This document shows positions 1 through 5,739 of a stretch of 5,739 nt of DNA, piece by piece. The notes beneath the pieces were generated by a model, which was not told where the DNA came from, made no database searches, and saw only the letters and a list, made by a program, of their open reading frames with translations. Numbering within the stretch: the first letter of the stretch is position 1; every line of letters begins with the position of its first letter. Location: NCBI GenBank assembly GCA_937873805.1, contig CALMWO010000439.1, positions 1 to 5,739 on the forward strand, in the 5' to 3' direction. The position numbers were made by a program, and so were the translations under genes. Origin of the DNA: an uncultured Hyphomonadaceae bacterium (GTDB taxonomy: Bacteria > Pseudomonadota > Alphaproteobacteria > Caulobacterales > Hyphomonadaceae).

Positions 1-243
1 ATCGGCACGATCCATGCCGGATCCGCGCTCGGCACGCTGCGGCGCATGGAGCAGCTGATCCAGGAAAGCGTGGTCACCGTGCCGCGCGCGCTCATAGCCG
101 AGACCATCAATGTCATCGCCGTGCTCGTCCGCGACGGCACCGGACGGCGCTTGTCTGAGCTAGCCGAGGTGCGCGGGCTAGATGAGCGCGGCGACTACCA
201 AATCCTTCCCATCATCCCTCAGTCTCAAGGAGTTTTTTCGTGA
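1..243 (+). CDS. trbB: TrbB, conjugal transfer traffic ATPase (VirB11-like), C-terminal part
   Basis: The reading frame is open from base 1 and ends at TGA 241-243, giving the last 80 residues of a protein that is usually about 320 residues long. Roughly three quarters, including Walker A and B, therefore lies upstream. The fragment opens with GTIHAGSALGTLRRMEQLIQ, the conserved His-box region of VirB11/TrbB secretion ATPases (His at window residue 5), followed by a VPRALIAETINVIAVLVRD segment also typical of TrbB. In the family this hexameric cytoplasmic ATPase docks at the inner-membrane face of the type IV secretion channel and drives pilus assembly and substrate transfer together with TrbE. 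Its last codons overlap the trbC start by four bases (GTGA), which suggests translational coupling. The 5' truncation is only the window edge; no frameshift or stop is visible. The family call is firm because trbC, trbD and trbE follow in the standard order. Confidence 0.95.
   Translation: MGTIHAGSALGTLRRMEQLIQESVVTVPRALIAETINVIAVLVRDGTGRRLSELAEVRGLDERGDYQILPIIPQSQGVFS
227..232 (+). promoter_or_regulatory. Ribosome binding site for trbC
   Basis: AAGGAG lies inside the last codons of trbB, seven bases before the GTG at 240. This strong Shine-Dalgarno match with ideal spacing supports the GTG start for trbC, which has no in-frame ATG near it that would keep the signal peptide. The spacer contains six T residues in a row. 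Confidence 0.8.
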
Positions 244-572
244 TCCCGACCATTTCGCGCGCGCGTGCTCGCCTTTCCGTTGCCTTGCTCGGCGGCTTCG
301 TTGCTCTTTCCGTCGCCACGCCCGCTCATGCGGCGGGCTCGTCGATGCCGTGGGAAGCGCCGCTCCAGTCGATCCTTGAATCGATACAGGGGCCGGTCGC
401 CAAGATCGTCGCGGTCATGATCATCATTGCCACCGGCCTCGCGCTTGCTTTCGGTGACACGTCGGGCGGCGCGCGCCGGATGATCCAGATCGTGTTCGGT
501 CTGTCGATTGCCTTTGCTGCCTCGTCCTTCTTCCTGTCGTTCTTCTCGTTCGGCGGCGGAGCGCTGGTCTGA
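240..572 (+). CDS. trbC: TrbC, conjugative pilin precursor (VirB2-like)
   Basis: This 110-residue protein begins at GTG 240, placed by the strong AAGGAG site at 227-232. It has an Arg-rich n-region (residues 7-11, RARAR), a hydrophobic core (about 12-26) and a likely signal-peptidase site after AHA (residues 29-31). The mature part starts AGSSMPWEAPL and has two hydrophobic segments, about 53-72 and 82-102, joined by a short polar loop with an Arg pair at 79-80. This is the layout of VirB2/TrbC pilins, which sit in the inner membrane before assembly into the pilus. In RP4, TrbC is further trimmed at its C terminus and made cyclic; whether that happens here is inference (see findings). The gene overlaps trbB by four bases and its stop overlaps the trbD start (TGATG). 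The size is normal for the family and the call is secure from sequence and order. Confidence 0.95.
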   Translation: MIPTISRARARLSVALLGGFVALSVATPAHAAGSSMPWEAPLQSILESIQGPVAKIVAVMIIIATGLALAFGDTSGGARRMIQIVFGLSIAFAASSFFLSFFSFGGGALV

Positions 573-847
573 TGGAGATCGCGCCGCCCGAAGCCGTGCC
601 AGGCTTTGTTGTCCCGGTTCACCGTGCTTTGATCGAGCATATTCTGCTTGGCGGCGCGCCGCGCGGGCTGGCGATCGCCAACGCGACGCTGGCCGCTGCG
701 ATCGGGCTTGGCCTGCGCCTGTGGATCGCCGGCGTCGTGATCTTCGCGCTGGGCCACATGGTCTCGGTCTGGGCGGCGCGGCGCGATCCCCAGTTCGTCG
801 ATGTCGCGCGGCGGCACCTGCGTTTTCCCAACTATTTGAGGGTCTGA
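572..847 (+). CDS. trbD: TrbD, inner-membrane transfer protein (VirB3-like)
   Basis: This is a 91-residue protein whose ATG shares its A with the trbC stop (TGATG). A weak GGAG at 558-561 lies ten bases upstream, so reinitiation after trbC is a plausible way of translation. The N terminus holds the motif GFVVPVHRAL (11-20), followed by ILLGGAPR (24-31), which is the conserved start of VirB3/TrbD proteins. Two hydrophobic stretches, about 33-48 and 50-68, look like a membrane hairpin. The C-terminal motif AARRDPQFVDVARRHLR (68-84) is also characteristic. In the family TrbD/VirB3 is a small inner-membrane subunit that works with the VirB4/TrbE ATPase; the two are sometimes fused, but here they are separate genes four bases apart. 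Length is normal and nothing is missing. Confidence 0.93.
   Translation: MEIAPPEAVPGFVVPVHRALIEHILLGGAPRGLAIANATLAAAIGLGLRLWIAGVVIFALGHMVSVWAARRDPQFVDVARRHLRFPNYLRV
838..842 (+). promoter_or_regulatory. Ribosome binding site for trbE
   Basis: GAGGG in the last codons of trbD lies nine bases before the ATG at 852. It supports that ATG as the trbE start, only four bases after the trbD stop. Confidence 0.65.
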
Positions 848-851
848 GCCG

Positions 852-3323
852 ATGCTGTCGCTTCGCGAATACAGGAACAAGGCCGACCGGCTCGCGGACT
901 TCCTGCCCTGGGCGGCGCTGGTCGCACCCGGTGTGGTGCTCAACAAGGACGGCAGCTTCCAGCGCTCGGCCCGCTTTCGCGGTCCAGATCTCGACAGTGC
1001 GACGCCCGCCGAATTGATCGCCACGACCGCGCGGCTCAACAGCGCACTGCGGCGGCTGGGTTCGGGCTGGGCGATCTTCGTCGAGGCGGTGCGCCGCCCG
1101 GCGCAAGACTATCCCGACAGCGACTTTCCCGATCCGGCATCAGCGCTGGTCGAGCGTGAGCGCGCGGCGCAGTTCGCCGAAGAAGGAGCGCATTTTGAGA
1201 GCGGCTATTTCCTGACGCTGTTGTGGATGCCTCCCGCCGAGGACGCTGCCCGCGCCGAAAGCTGGCTTTACGAGGGCAAGGCCGAAAAGGGCATTAACGC
1301 ACGAGAACTGCTCGACCTCTTCATCGACCGCACAGACCGGCTGTTGCGGCTGATCGAAGGGTTCGTCCCCGAAGTCGCCTGGCTCGATGACAGCGAGACG
1401 CTGACCTATCTGCACAGCTGCATCTCGACCCGCAGCCACCGGGTCCGCGTTCCCGAAACCCCGATGCACCTCGACGCGCTGCTGGCCGACGAACCGCTCA
1501 CGGGTGGTCTCGAACCGCGCCTGGGTCGTGCGCATCTGCGCACGCTCACCGTGGTCGGCTTTCCTAGCGCGACCTTCCCGGGCTTGCTCGATGAACTCAA
1601 TCGGCTCGCTTTCGCCTATCGGTGGTCGACCCGCGCGGTGATGCTCGACAAGACCGATGCGACCAAGCTGACGGCCAAGATCCGGCGGCAATGGTTCGCC
1701 AAGCGCAAGTCGGTCGCCGCGATCCTCAAGGAGGTGATGACCAACGAGGCGTCGACGCTGCTCGACAGCGATGCCTCGAACAAGGCCGCCGATGCCGATG
1801 CGGCGCTGCAGGAGCTTGGCGCCGACCATGTCGGCCAGGCCTATGTCACGGCCACCGTTACCGTCTGGGACGAGGATTCGGCGCTTGCGGCCGAGAAGCT
1901 CCGGCTGGTCGAGAAGGTCATCCAGGGCCGCGACTTCACTGTGATCGTCGAAGGCATGAACGCGGTCGAGGCCTGGCTCGGTTCACTCCCCGGCCATGTC
2001 TACGCCAATGTCCGCACGCCGCCGATTTCCACGCTCAACCTTGCCCACATGATCCCGCTCTCAGCCGTGTGGGCTGGGCCGGAACGGGACGAACACTTCA
2101 ACGCCGCCCCGCTTTTCTATGCGCGGACCGAAGGCTCGACCCCGTTCCGGTTTTCACTCCATGTCGGCGACGTCGGCCACACCCTGATCGTCGGGCCGAC
2201 CGGAGCGGGCAAGTCGGTGCTGCTCGCGTTGATGGCATTGCAGTTTCGCCGCTACGAGGGAGCACAGGTCTTTGCCTTCGATTTCGGCGGCTCGATCCGC
2301 GCCGCTGCGCTAGCCTGCGGCGGCGATTGGCAGGATCTCGGCACGTCGCTTGCGGGTTCTGGCCTCGCCGACGATGGTGCAGGCGCAGTGCTGTTGCAAC
2401 CACTGGCGCGTATCCATGAGCCGGCAGAACGCAACTGGGCCGCCGAATGGCTCCAGGCGATCCTCACCGGCGAAGGCGTTACCGTCGATCCCGCGACCAA
2501 GGAGCATCTCTGGTCGGCGCTGACCTCGCTCGCCACTGCGCCGGTCGCGGAACGGACGCTTACCGGACTTGCCGTGCTGCTTCAGTCGCAGGCGCTGAAA
2601 CAGGCGCTGGCACCCTATTGCATCGGCGGGCCGTTCGGGCGCCTACTCGACGCCGAGAGTGAACATCTGGGTGAAGGCTCATTCCAGGCCTTCGAGACCG
2701 AAGGGCTGACTGGCTCCGCAGCGGCACCTGCCGTGCTGTCCTATCTGTTCCACCGGATCGAAGGGCGGCTCGACGGCTCGCCGACGATGATCATCATCGA
2801 TGAAGGCTGGCTGGTGCTCGACAGTCCGGCCTTCGCCGCGCAGCTGCGAGAGTGGCTGAAGACGCTGCGCAAGAAGAATGCGAGCGTGGTGTTTGCGACG
2901 CAGAGCCTTGCCGACATCGAAAGTTCGGCGATCGCGCCTGCCATCATCGAAAGTTGCCCGACCCGCATCTTCCTGCCCAATGAGCGTGCGGTCGAACCGC
3001 AGATTCTGTCGATCTACCGCCGCTTCGGATTGAACGACCGGCAGATCGAGATCGTCGCGCGGGCGACCCCCAAGCGCGACTATTACTGCCAGTCGGCGCG
3101 CGGCAACCGGCTGTTCGAGCTGGGCCTGGGTGAAGTCGCGCTCGCCTACACAGCCACCTCGTCGAAGACCGACCAGCTGGCGATTGCCGAACTGACCGAA
3201 GCGCACGGCACGGCGGGCTTTGCGGCCGCCTGGCTGCGCCATCGTAGCCTCGCATGGGCCGCCGACATGCTCCCGGCCCCTGTTTCCATTTCCCCCGCCC
3301 AATTGGGCCAACCCAAGGAGTAA
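852..3323 (+). CDS. trbE: TrbE, conjugal transfer ATPase (VirB4 family)
   Basis: This 823-residue protein is full length for TrbE, the large ATPase at the base of the P-type secretion channel that powers pilus biogenesis and substrate transfer. The N-terminal half is the CagE/TrbE/VirB4 domain, which includes the conserved stretch LGSLPGH (376-382) and the following STLNLAHMIPLSAVWAGP. The ATPase half holds Walker A GPTGAGKS at 448-455 (bases 2193-2216), a FDFGGS strand at 476-481, Walker B MIIIDE at 646-651 with the catalytic Glu at 651, and a FATQS segment with Gln 684 typical of the motif after Walker B. The conserved end RDYYCQSARGNRLFELGLGEVAL follows. No membrane segment is evident, consistent with a cytoplasmic, membrane-associated protein. 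All catalytic residues are present, so it looks functional. The stop TAA is four bases from the trbJ start, and the trbJ ribosome binding site lies within the last trbE codons. Confidence 0.98.
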   Translation: MLSLREYRNKADRLADFLPWAALVAPGVVLNKDGSFQRSARFRGPDLDSATPAELIATTARLNSALRRLGSGWAIFVEAVRRPAQDYPDSDFPDPASALVERERAAQFAEEGAHFESGYFLTLLWMPPAEDAARAESWLYEGKAEKGINARELLDLFIDRTDRLLRLIEGFVPEVAWLDDSETLTYLHSCISTRSHRVRVPETPMHLDALLADEPLTGGLEPRLGRAHLRTLTVVGFPSATFPGLLDELNRLAFAYRWSTRAVMLDKTDATKLTAKIRRQWFAKRKSVAAILKEVMTNEASTLLDSDASNKAADADAALQELGADHVGQAYVTATVTVWDEDSALAAEKLRLVEKVIQGRDFTVIVEGMNAVEAWLGSLPGHVYANVRTPPISTLNLAHMIPLSAVWAGPERDEHFNAAPLFYARTEGSTPFRFSLHVGDVGHTLIVGPTGAGKSVLLALMALQFRRYEGAQVFAFDFGGSIRAAALACGGDWQDLGTSLAGSGLADDGAGAVLLQPLARIHEPAERNWAAEWLQAILTGEGVTVDPATKEHLWSALTSLATAPVAERTLTGLAVLLQSQALKQALAPYCIGGPFGRLLDAESEHLGEGSFQAFETEGLTGSAAAPAVLSYLFHRIEGRLDGSPTMIIIDEGWLVLDSPAFAAQLREWLKTLRKKNASVVFATQSLADIESSAIAPAIIESCPTRIFLPNERAVEPQILSIYRRFGLNDRQIEIVARATPKRDYYCQSARGNRLFELGLGEVALAYTATSSKTDQLAIAELTEAHGTAGFAAAWLRHRSLAWAADMLPAPVSISPAQLGQPKE
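3315..3320 (+). promoter_or_regulatory. Ribosome binding site for trbJ
   Basis: AAGGAG directly before the trbE stop, seven bases from the ATG at 3328. It decides the trbJ start: the frame stays open upstream into trbE (to an ATG at 3220), but only the 3328 start has a good site and gives an N-terminal signal peptide. Confidence 0.8.
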
Positions 3324-3327
3324 TGCC

Positions 3328-4101
3328 ATGAAATCGAGTCTCAAGAAGTCTCTGGGTTTCCGCCAGATGCTCGCCGCCGGTGCTGCGGTGCTGTCGATGA
3401 CCGCTACTGCGCTGATCCCAGCACCCGCCTATGCCCAGTTCGGCGGGATCGTCTACGATCCGTCGAACTACTCGCAGAACATCCTGACGGCGGCGCGCAC
3501 GCTCGAGCAGATCAACAACCAGATCCGCCAGCTGCAGAACCAGGCGACCTCGCTGATCAACGAGGCGCGCAACCTCCAGTCTCTGCCGCTGACTATGCTT
3601 GAACCGCTTCAGGCGCAGATCCGTCAGACCCAGCAGTTGCTGGCGCAGGCTCAGCGCATCTCGTTCGACGTGCAGGCAATCGAGCGTGAGTTCGGACGGC
3701 AGTACAAGGATGTCGATCTGACCGGCAGCCAGCGCACAATGGTCCAGGGCGCTGAGGAACGCTGGCGCAATAGCGTCGCCGCGTTCGAGGATGCGCTGAA
3801 GGTTCAAGCCGGTGCAGTCAGCAACATCGAAGGCGCGCGCACGGCGGTGCAAAGCCTTGTCACCGCAAGCCAGTCGGCGACCGGCGCGCTGCAAGCGGCC
3901 CAAGCCGGGAACCAGCTGCTGGCACTCCAGGCGCAGCAGCTCGCCGACCTGACCGCGACCGTCGCCAGCCTCGGCCGCGCCCAGTCGCTCGATGCCGCCA
4001 ATGCGGCTGCGGCCAAGGCGCAGGCGCGTGAACAGCTGCGGCGCTTCCTTGCGCCGGGACGCGGCTATGTCCCGACCACCGCGCAGATGTTCCGGAACTG
4101 A
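3328..4101 (+). CDS. trbJ: TrbJ, secreted transfer protein (VirB5-like)
   Basis: This protein has 257 residues. It starts with a classical signal peptide: Lys-rich n-region (KSSLKK), hydrophobic core at about 15-30 and a likely cleavage site after AYA (34-36), leaving a mature chain that begins QFGGIVYDPSNY. The motif VYDPSNYSQNILTAARTLEQ (42-61) is the hallmark of TrbJ/VirB5 proteins. The next part, to about residue 120, is rich in Gln, Leu and Ala with heptad-like spacing and is probably helical or coiled coil. A second Ala/Gln-rich helical stretch covers about 190-240, and the end LRRFLAPGRGYVP is typical of the alphaproteobacterial forms. No cysteine occurs in the protein. In the family, VirB5-type proteins are periplasmic and associate with the pilus; in RP4, TrbJ is needed for mating-pair formation. 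It lies between trbE and trbK, the usual place in Ti-type operons. Confidence 0.93.
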   Translation: MKSSLKKSLGFRQMLAAGAAVLSMTATALIPAPAYAQFGGIVYDPSNYSQNILTAARTLEQINNQIRQLQNQATSLINEARNLQSLPLTMLEPLQAQIRQTQQLLAQAQRISFDVQAIEREFGRQYKDVDLTGSQRTMVQGAEERWRNSVAAFEDALKVQAGAVSNIEGARTAVQSLVTASQSATGALQAAQAGNQLLALQAQQLADLTATVASLGRAQSLDAANAAAAKAQAREQLRRFLAPGRGYVPTTAQMFRN

Positions 4102-4105
4102 AGCG

Positions 4106-4447
4106 ATGGACACCAAGCTCTTCGCGCGGATCGGAGCCGGGGCGTTCGTCGCCATCGCGCTGACCATGTCCGTGCTTCAGCTGCGCGAAGAGCGCCCCGA
4201 GCCGCTGCCGGAAGTGATTACGGTGTTCGAACCCGATGGCGATCCATTGCCCGCACAGCTTCGTGTTTGTGCTGCGATGGGCGAACTTGCTCTGTCTTCG
4301 CCCGATTGCCGCGCGGCCTGGGCCGAGAAGCGGCGGCGGTTCCTTGGGGTCGAGAGTGACGCCAGCGAACCTGCCGGCGATGCCGCCGTCGAGAAGTGCG
4401 AAGCTCCAGATCCGTCATCCGAACCCCAACCAGCAAAGGGCCTCTGA
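4106..4447 (+). CDS. trbK: TrbK-like protein (trbK-alt type), putative entry exclusion
   Basis: This small protein has 113 residues. Its ATG lies four bases after the trbJ stop, with only a weak GGAA at 4094-4097 in front, so coupling to trbJ is likely. Residues 9-25 form one hydrophobic segment after a short N terminus with Lys 4 and Arg 8, suggesting an inner-membrane anchor with the rest in the periplasm. There is no lipobox, unlike the RP4 TrbK lipoprotein. The soluble part has DPLPAQLRVCAAMGE (46-60) and SPDCRAAWAEKRRRF (65-79), with Cys 55 and Cys 68 thirteen residues apart. This Cys pair with AWAEKRRRF is the pattern I recognise from the trbK-alt group found between trbJ and trbL in alphaproteobacterial elements. 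An acidic, Pro-rich tail (82-113) adds a third cysteine at 98. A role in blocking transfer into cells that already carry the element is inferred from position and family name; it is the least certain product here. Confidence 0.83.
   Translation: MDTKLFARIGAGAFVAIALTMSVLQLREERPEPLPEVITVFEPDGDPLPAQLRVCAAMGELALSSPDCRAAWAEKRRRFLGVESDASEPAGDAAVEKCEAPDPSSEPQPAKGL
4435..4440 (+). promoter_or_regulatory. Ribosome binding site for trbL
   Basis: AAAGGG in the last codons of trbK, eight bases before the ATG at 4449. It supports this ATG as the start of trbL, one base after the trbK stop. Confidence 0.6.
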
Positions 4448-4448
4448 C

Positions 4449-5739
4449 ATGGGTGGCACCGGCGTCGTCGACCGCTTCCTCGACATCTTCTCGCGTTACA
4501 TCGACAGTGGGTTCGGCCTCCTGTCGGGCGAGGTCGCGTTCATCGCAACCACCCTGATCGTGATCGACGTGACCCTTGCCGCGCTGTTCTGGTCCTGGGG
4601 CGAGAACGAGGACATCATCGCCCGCCTCGTCAAGAAGACGCTGTTCGTCGGGGTGTTCGCCTACATCATCGGCAACTGGAACAATCTCGCGCGGATCGTG
4701 TTCGAGAGCTTCGCCGGGCTTGGCCTCAAGGCCAGCGGCACCGGCTTCACTGCTGCCGAACTGCTGCAACCGGGCCGGGTCGCGCAAGTTGGCATGGATG
4801 CGGCGCAACCGCTGATCACCGCGATCTCCGACCTGATGGGTTTCGTCAGCTTCTTCGAGAATTTCCTGCAAATCATCATCCTGCTGCTGGCCTGGGCGAT
4901 AGTCATCATCGCCTTCTTCATCCTGTCCATCCAGCTGTTCATCACGCTGATCGAGTTCAAGCTGACCACGCTCTGCGGGTTCGTGCTGATCCCGTTCGGC
5001 CTGTTCGGCAAGACCGCGTTCATGGCCGAGCGTGTGCTCGGCAACGTGGTGTCGAGCGGCATCAAGGTGCTGGTCCTTGCAGTGATCGTCGGCATCGGCT
5101 CGACCATCTTCACCGAATTTACAAACGCGATCGGCGCAGAGCCGACGATCGAGGACGCGCTTTCGATCATGCTCGCCAGCCTTTCGCTGCTCGGCCTTGG
5201 TATCTTCGGCCCGGGCATTGCCAATGGAATTGTCTCGGGCGGACCGCAGCTCGGCGCAGGTGCCGCTGCCGGAACCGCACTGCTTGCAGGTGGTGCAGCC
5301 GCTGGAGCGGTCGCCGGTGCGAAGCTCGCAGGCGGTGCTGTCGCCAGCGCTGCATCCAACGTTGCGCATGGTACTTCGCGTGCCGCTGGCGGGGCTTCCA
5401 TGGCCTATGCGCTGGGTTCGGCGGGCAAGTCGGGCGCGGTCGCAGTCGGCTCCGGCACGGCAGCAGTCGGCGATGCCGCCGTGGGTGCTGCAACCTCGCC
5501 GCTGCGCAAGGCAGGCGACGGCATGAAGCAGTCGTTCCGCGAGGGCAGCCGCGCGGCGATCACCAACACCGGCGGCAGTATCACGTCTTCTGGCACCCCC
5601 GGGCCCAATACGCCGCCCAAACAACCGGCCGATGCCGACCAAGGCCAGCCCGCCTGGGCCAAGGCGATGAAGGACCGGCAGACCATCGCGCACGGCGCGA
5701 CCATTGCCGCCCACACGCTCAAGTCTGGCGACAGCCATG
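4449..5739 (+). CDS. trbL: TrbL, polytopic inner-membrane channel protein (VirB6-like), 3' end outside window
   Basis: The frame starts at ATG 4449 and is open to the window edge: 430 whole codons plus one base, with no stop. It begins MGGTGVVDRFLDIFSRYID, the usual TrbL opening. Hydrophobic segments lie at about 29-48, 64-75, 142-168, 172-187, 205-222 and 238-258, giving a protein that crosses the inner membrane several times. The strongest family signature is IEFKLTTLCGFVLIPFGLFG (168-187) followed by KTAFMAERVLGNVVSSGIKV (188-207), then LSLLGLGIFGPGIANGIVSG (245-264). From about 264 to 350 the chain is very rich in Gly and Ala. A Thr/Pro/Ser-rich linker (about 372-400) then leads to the conserved PAWAKAMKDRQ...HGATIAAHTLKSGD region (401-428), which normally lies near the C terminus, so only a short tail is probably missing. 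TrbL/VirB6 forms part of the inner-membrane translocation channel. The start is one base after trbK; trbF is expected next. Confidence 0.96.
   Translation, partial: MGGTGVVDRFLDIFSRYIDSGFGLLSGEVAFIATTLIVIDVTLAALFWSWGENEDIIARLVKKTLFVGVFAYIIGNWNNLARIVFESFAGLGLKASGTGFTAAELLQPGRVAQVGMDAAQPLITAISDLMGFVSFFENFLQIIILLLAWAIVIIAFFILSIQLFITLIEFKLTTLCGFVLIPFGLFGKTAFMAERVLGNVVSSGIKVLVLAVIVGIGSTIFTEFTNAIGAEPTIEDALSIMLASLSLLGLGIFGPGIANGIVSGGPQLGAGAAAGTALLAGGAAAGAVAGAKLAGGAVASAASNVAHGTSRAAGGASMAYALGSAGKSGAVAVGSGTAAVGDAAVGAATSPLRKAGDGMKQSFREGSRAAITNTGGSITSSGTPGPNTPPKQPADADQGQPAWAKAMKDRQTIAHGATIAAHTLKSGDSH

Noticed and set aside
231..240. Run of six T residues that could be the tail of a terminator.
   Set aside because: No GC-rich hairpin comes before it, and it sits between a strong ribosome binding site and the trbC start.
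225..1106. Minus-strand open frame of about 290 codons opposite trbC-trbD-trbE.
   Set aside because: Arg-rich, low-complexity translation with no motif; the plus strand over the same bases encodes three recognised Trb proteins.
1622..2419. Second plus-strand frame of about 265 codons inside trbE.
   Set aside because: Arg/Cys-rich translation, no start signal, and it overlaps the conserved TrbE region that includes Walker A.
2916..2956. An 11-base direct repeat (CATCGAAAGTT) occurring twice about 27 bases apart in trbE.
   Set aside because: Both copies encode conserved TrbE residues (IES repeated in DIESS and IIESC). It is too short to suggest a mobile or regulatory element.
3220..3327. A longer trbJ starting at ATG 3220, adding 36 residues.
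   Set aside because: It would overlap the trbE C terminus, lacks a good ribosome binding site and would bury the signal peptide. ATG 3328 has AAGGAG at ideal spacing.
3323..3331. A start-stop minicistron ATG CCA TGA overlapping the trbE stop and the trbJ start.
   Set aside because: The ATG is only two bases from the AAGGAG, too close for efficient initiation. It is most likely chance in a tight junction.
3992..4105. A longer trbK starting at ATG 3992 inside trbJ, adding 38 residues.
   Set aside because: The added residues are Arg-rich and would precede the membrane anchor. ATG 4106, four bases after the trbJ stop, gives the expected trbK-alt N terminus.
2944..4167. Minus-strand open frame of about 400 codons opposite trbE/trbJ.
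   Set aside because: Rich in Arg, Gly and Leu with no recognisable domain; it spans a gene junction and is the expected shadow of GC-rich plus-strand genes.
4218..5738. Very long open frame on the minus strand (about 500 codons) opposite trbL and the end of trbK.
   Set aside because: It is a mirror of a membrane-protein gene: codons with a central T on the plus strand (Leu, Ile, Val, Phe) read as central-A codons (Asp, Glu, His, Gln, Lys) on the other strand. This explains its highly charged, low-complexity protein. High GC removes stops. No ribosome binding site or family resemblance is seen, and the plus strand encodes a clear TrbL.

Overview
The window is a continuous stretch of a P-type (Trb) conjugative type IV secretion operon, read entirely on the + strand: the end of trbB, then trbC, trbD, trbE, trbJ, a trbK-like gene and most of trbL. 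The gene order trbB-C-D-E-J-K-L matches the mating-pair-formation operons of Ti/RP4-type plasmids and of Tn4371-like and related integrative conjugative elements (ICEs). High GC at third codon positions and the wording of the proteins (for example TrbE, the trbK-alt type of TrbK, and TrbL) suggest an alphaproteobacterium, probably a sphingomonad or relative. That assignment is by recognition, not by a search. Nothing in the window tells a plasmid from a chromosomally integrated element: there is no replication gene, integrase, att site, relaxase or coupling-protein gene.

Layout: 1-243 is the C-terminal end of the TrbB traffic ATPase. 240-572 is the TrbC pilin precursor (GTG start, overlapping trbB by 4 bases). 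572-847 is TrbD (VirB3-like, overlapping trbC by 1 base). 852-3323 is the large TrbE ATPase (VirB4-like, intact Walker A and B). 3328-4101 is the secreted TrbJ (VirB5-like). 4106-4447 is a small membrane-anchored TrbK-alt candidate for entry exclusion. 4449 to the end is the polytopic TrbL (VirB6-like), which is still open at the window edge after 430 codons, probably close to its natural end. Gaps between genes are 0-4 bases, so the genes are almost certainly one transcription unit with translational coupling. There is no intergenic stretch long enough for an internal promoter or terminator, and I see none.

Together, TrbB and TrbE would power pilus assembly and DNA/protein transfer. TrbD and TrbL form inner-membrane parts of the channel. 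TrbC is the pilin and TrbJ a periplasmic or pilus-associated minor component. TrbK would block redundant transfer between donor cells. The missing partners (trbF, trbG, trbI and possibly trbH) are expected just downstream, and the rest of trbB and perhaps traG/traI-type genes upstream.

I found no undescribed system here. The points worth a second look are details within known components: a possible pilin cyclisation junction in TrbC, a TrbK without a lipobox but with three cysteines, and a long Gly/Ala-rich block in TrbL.
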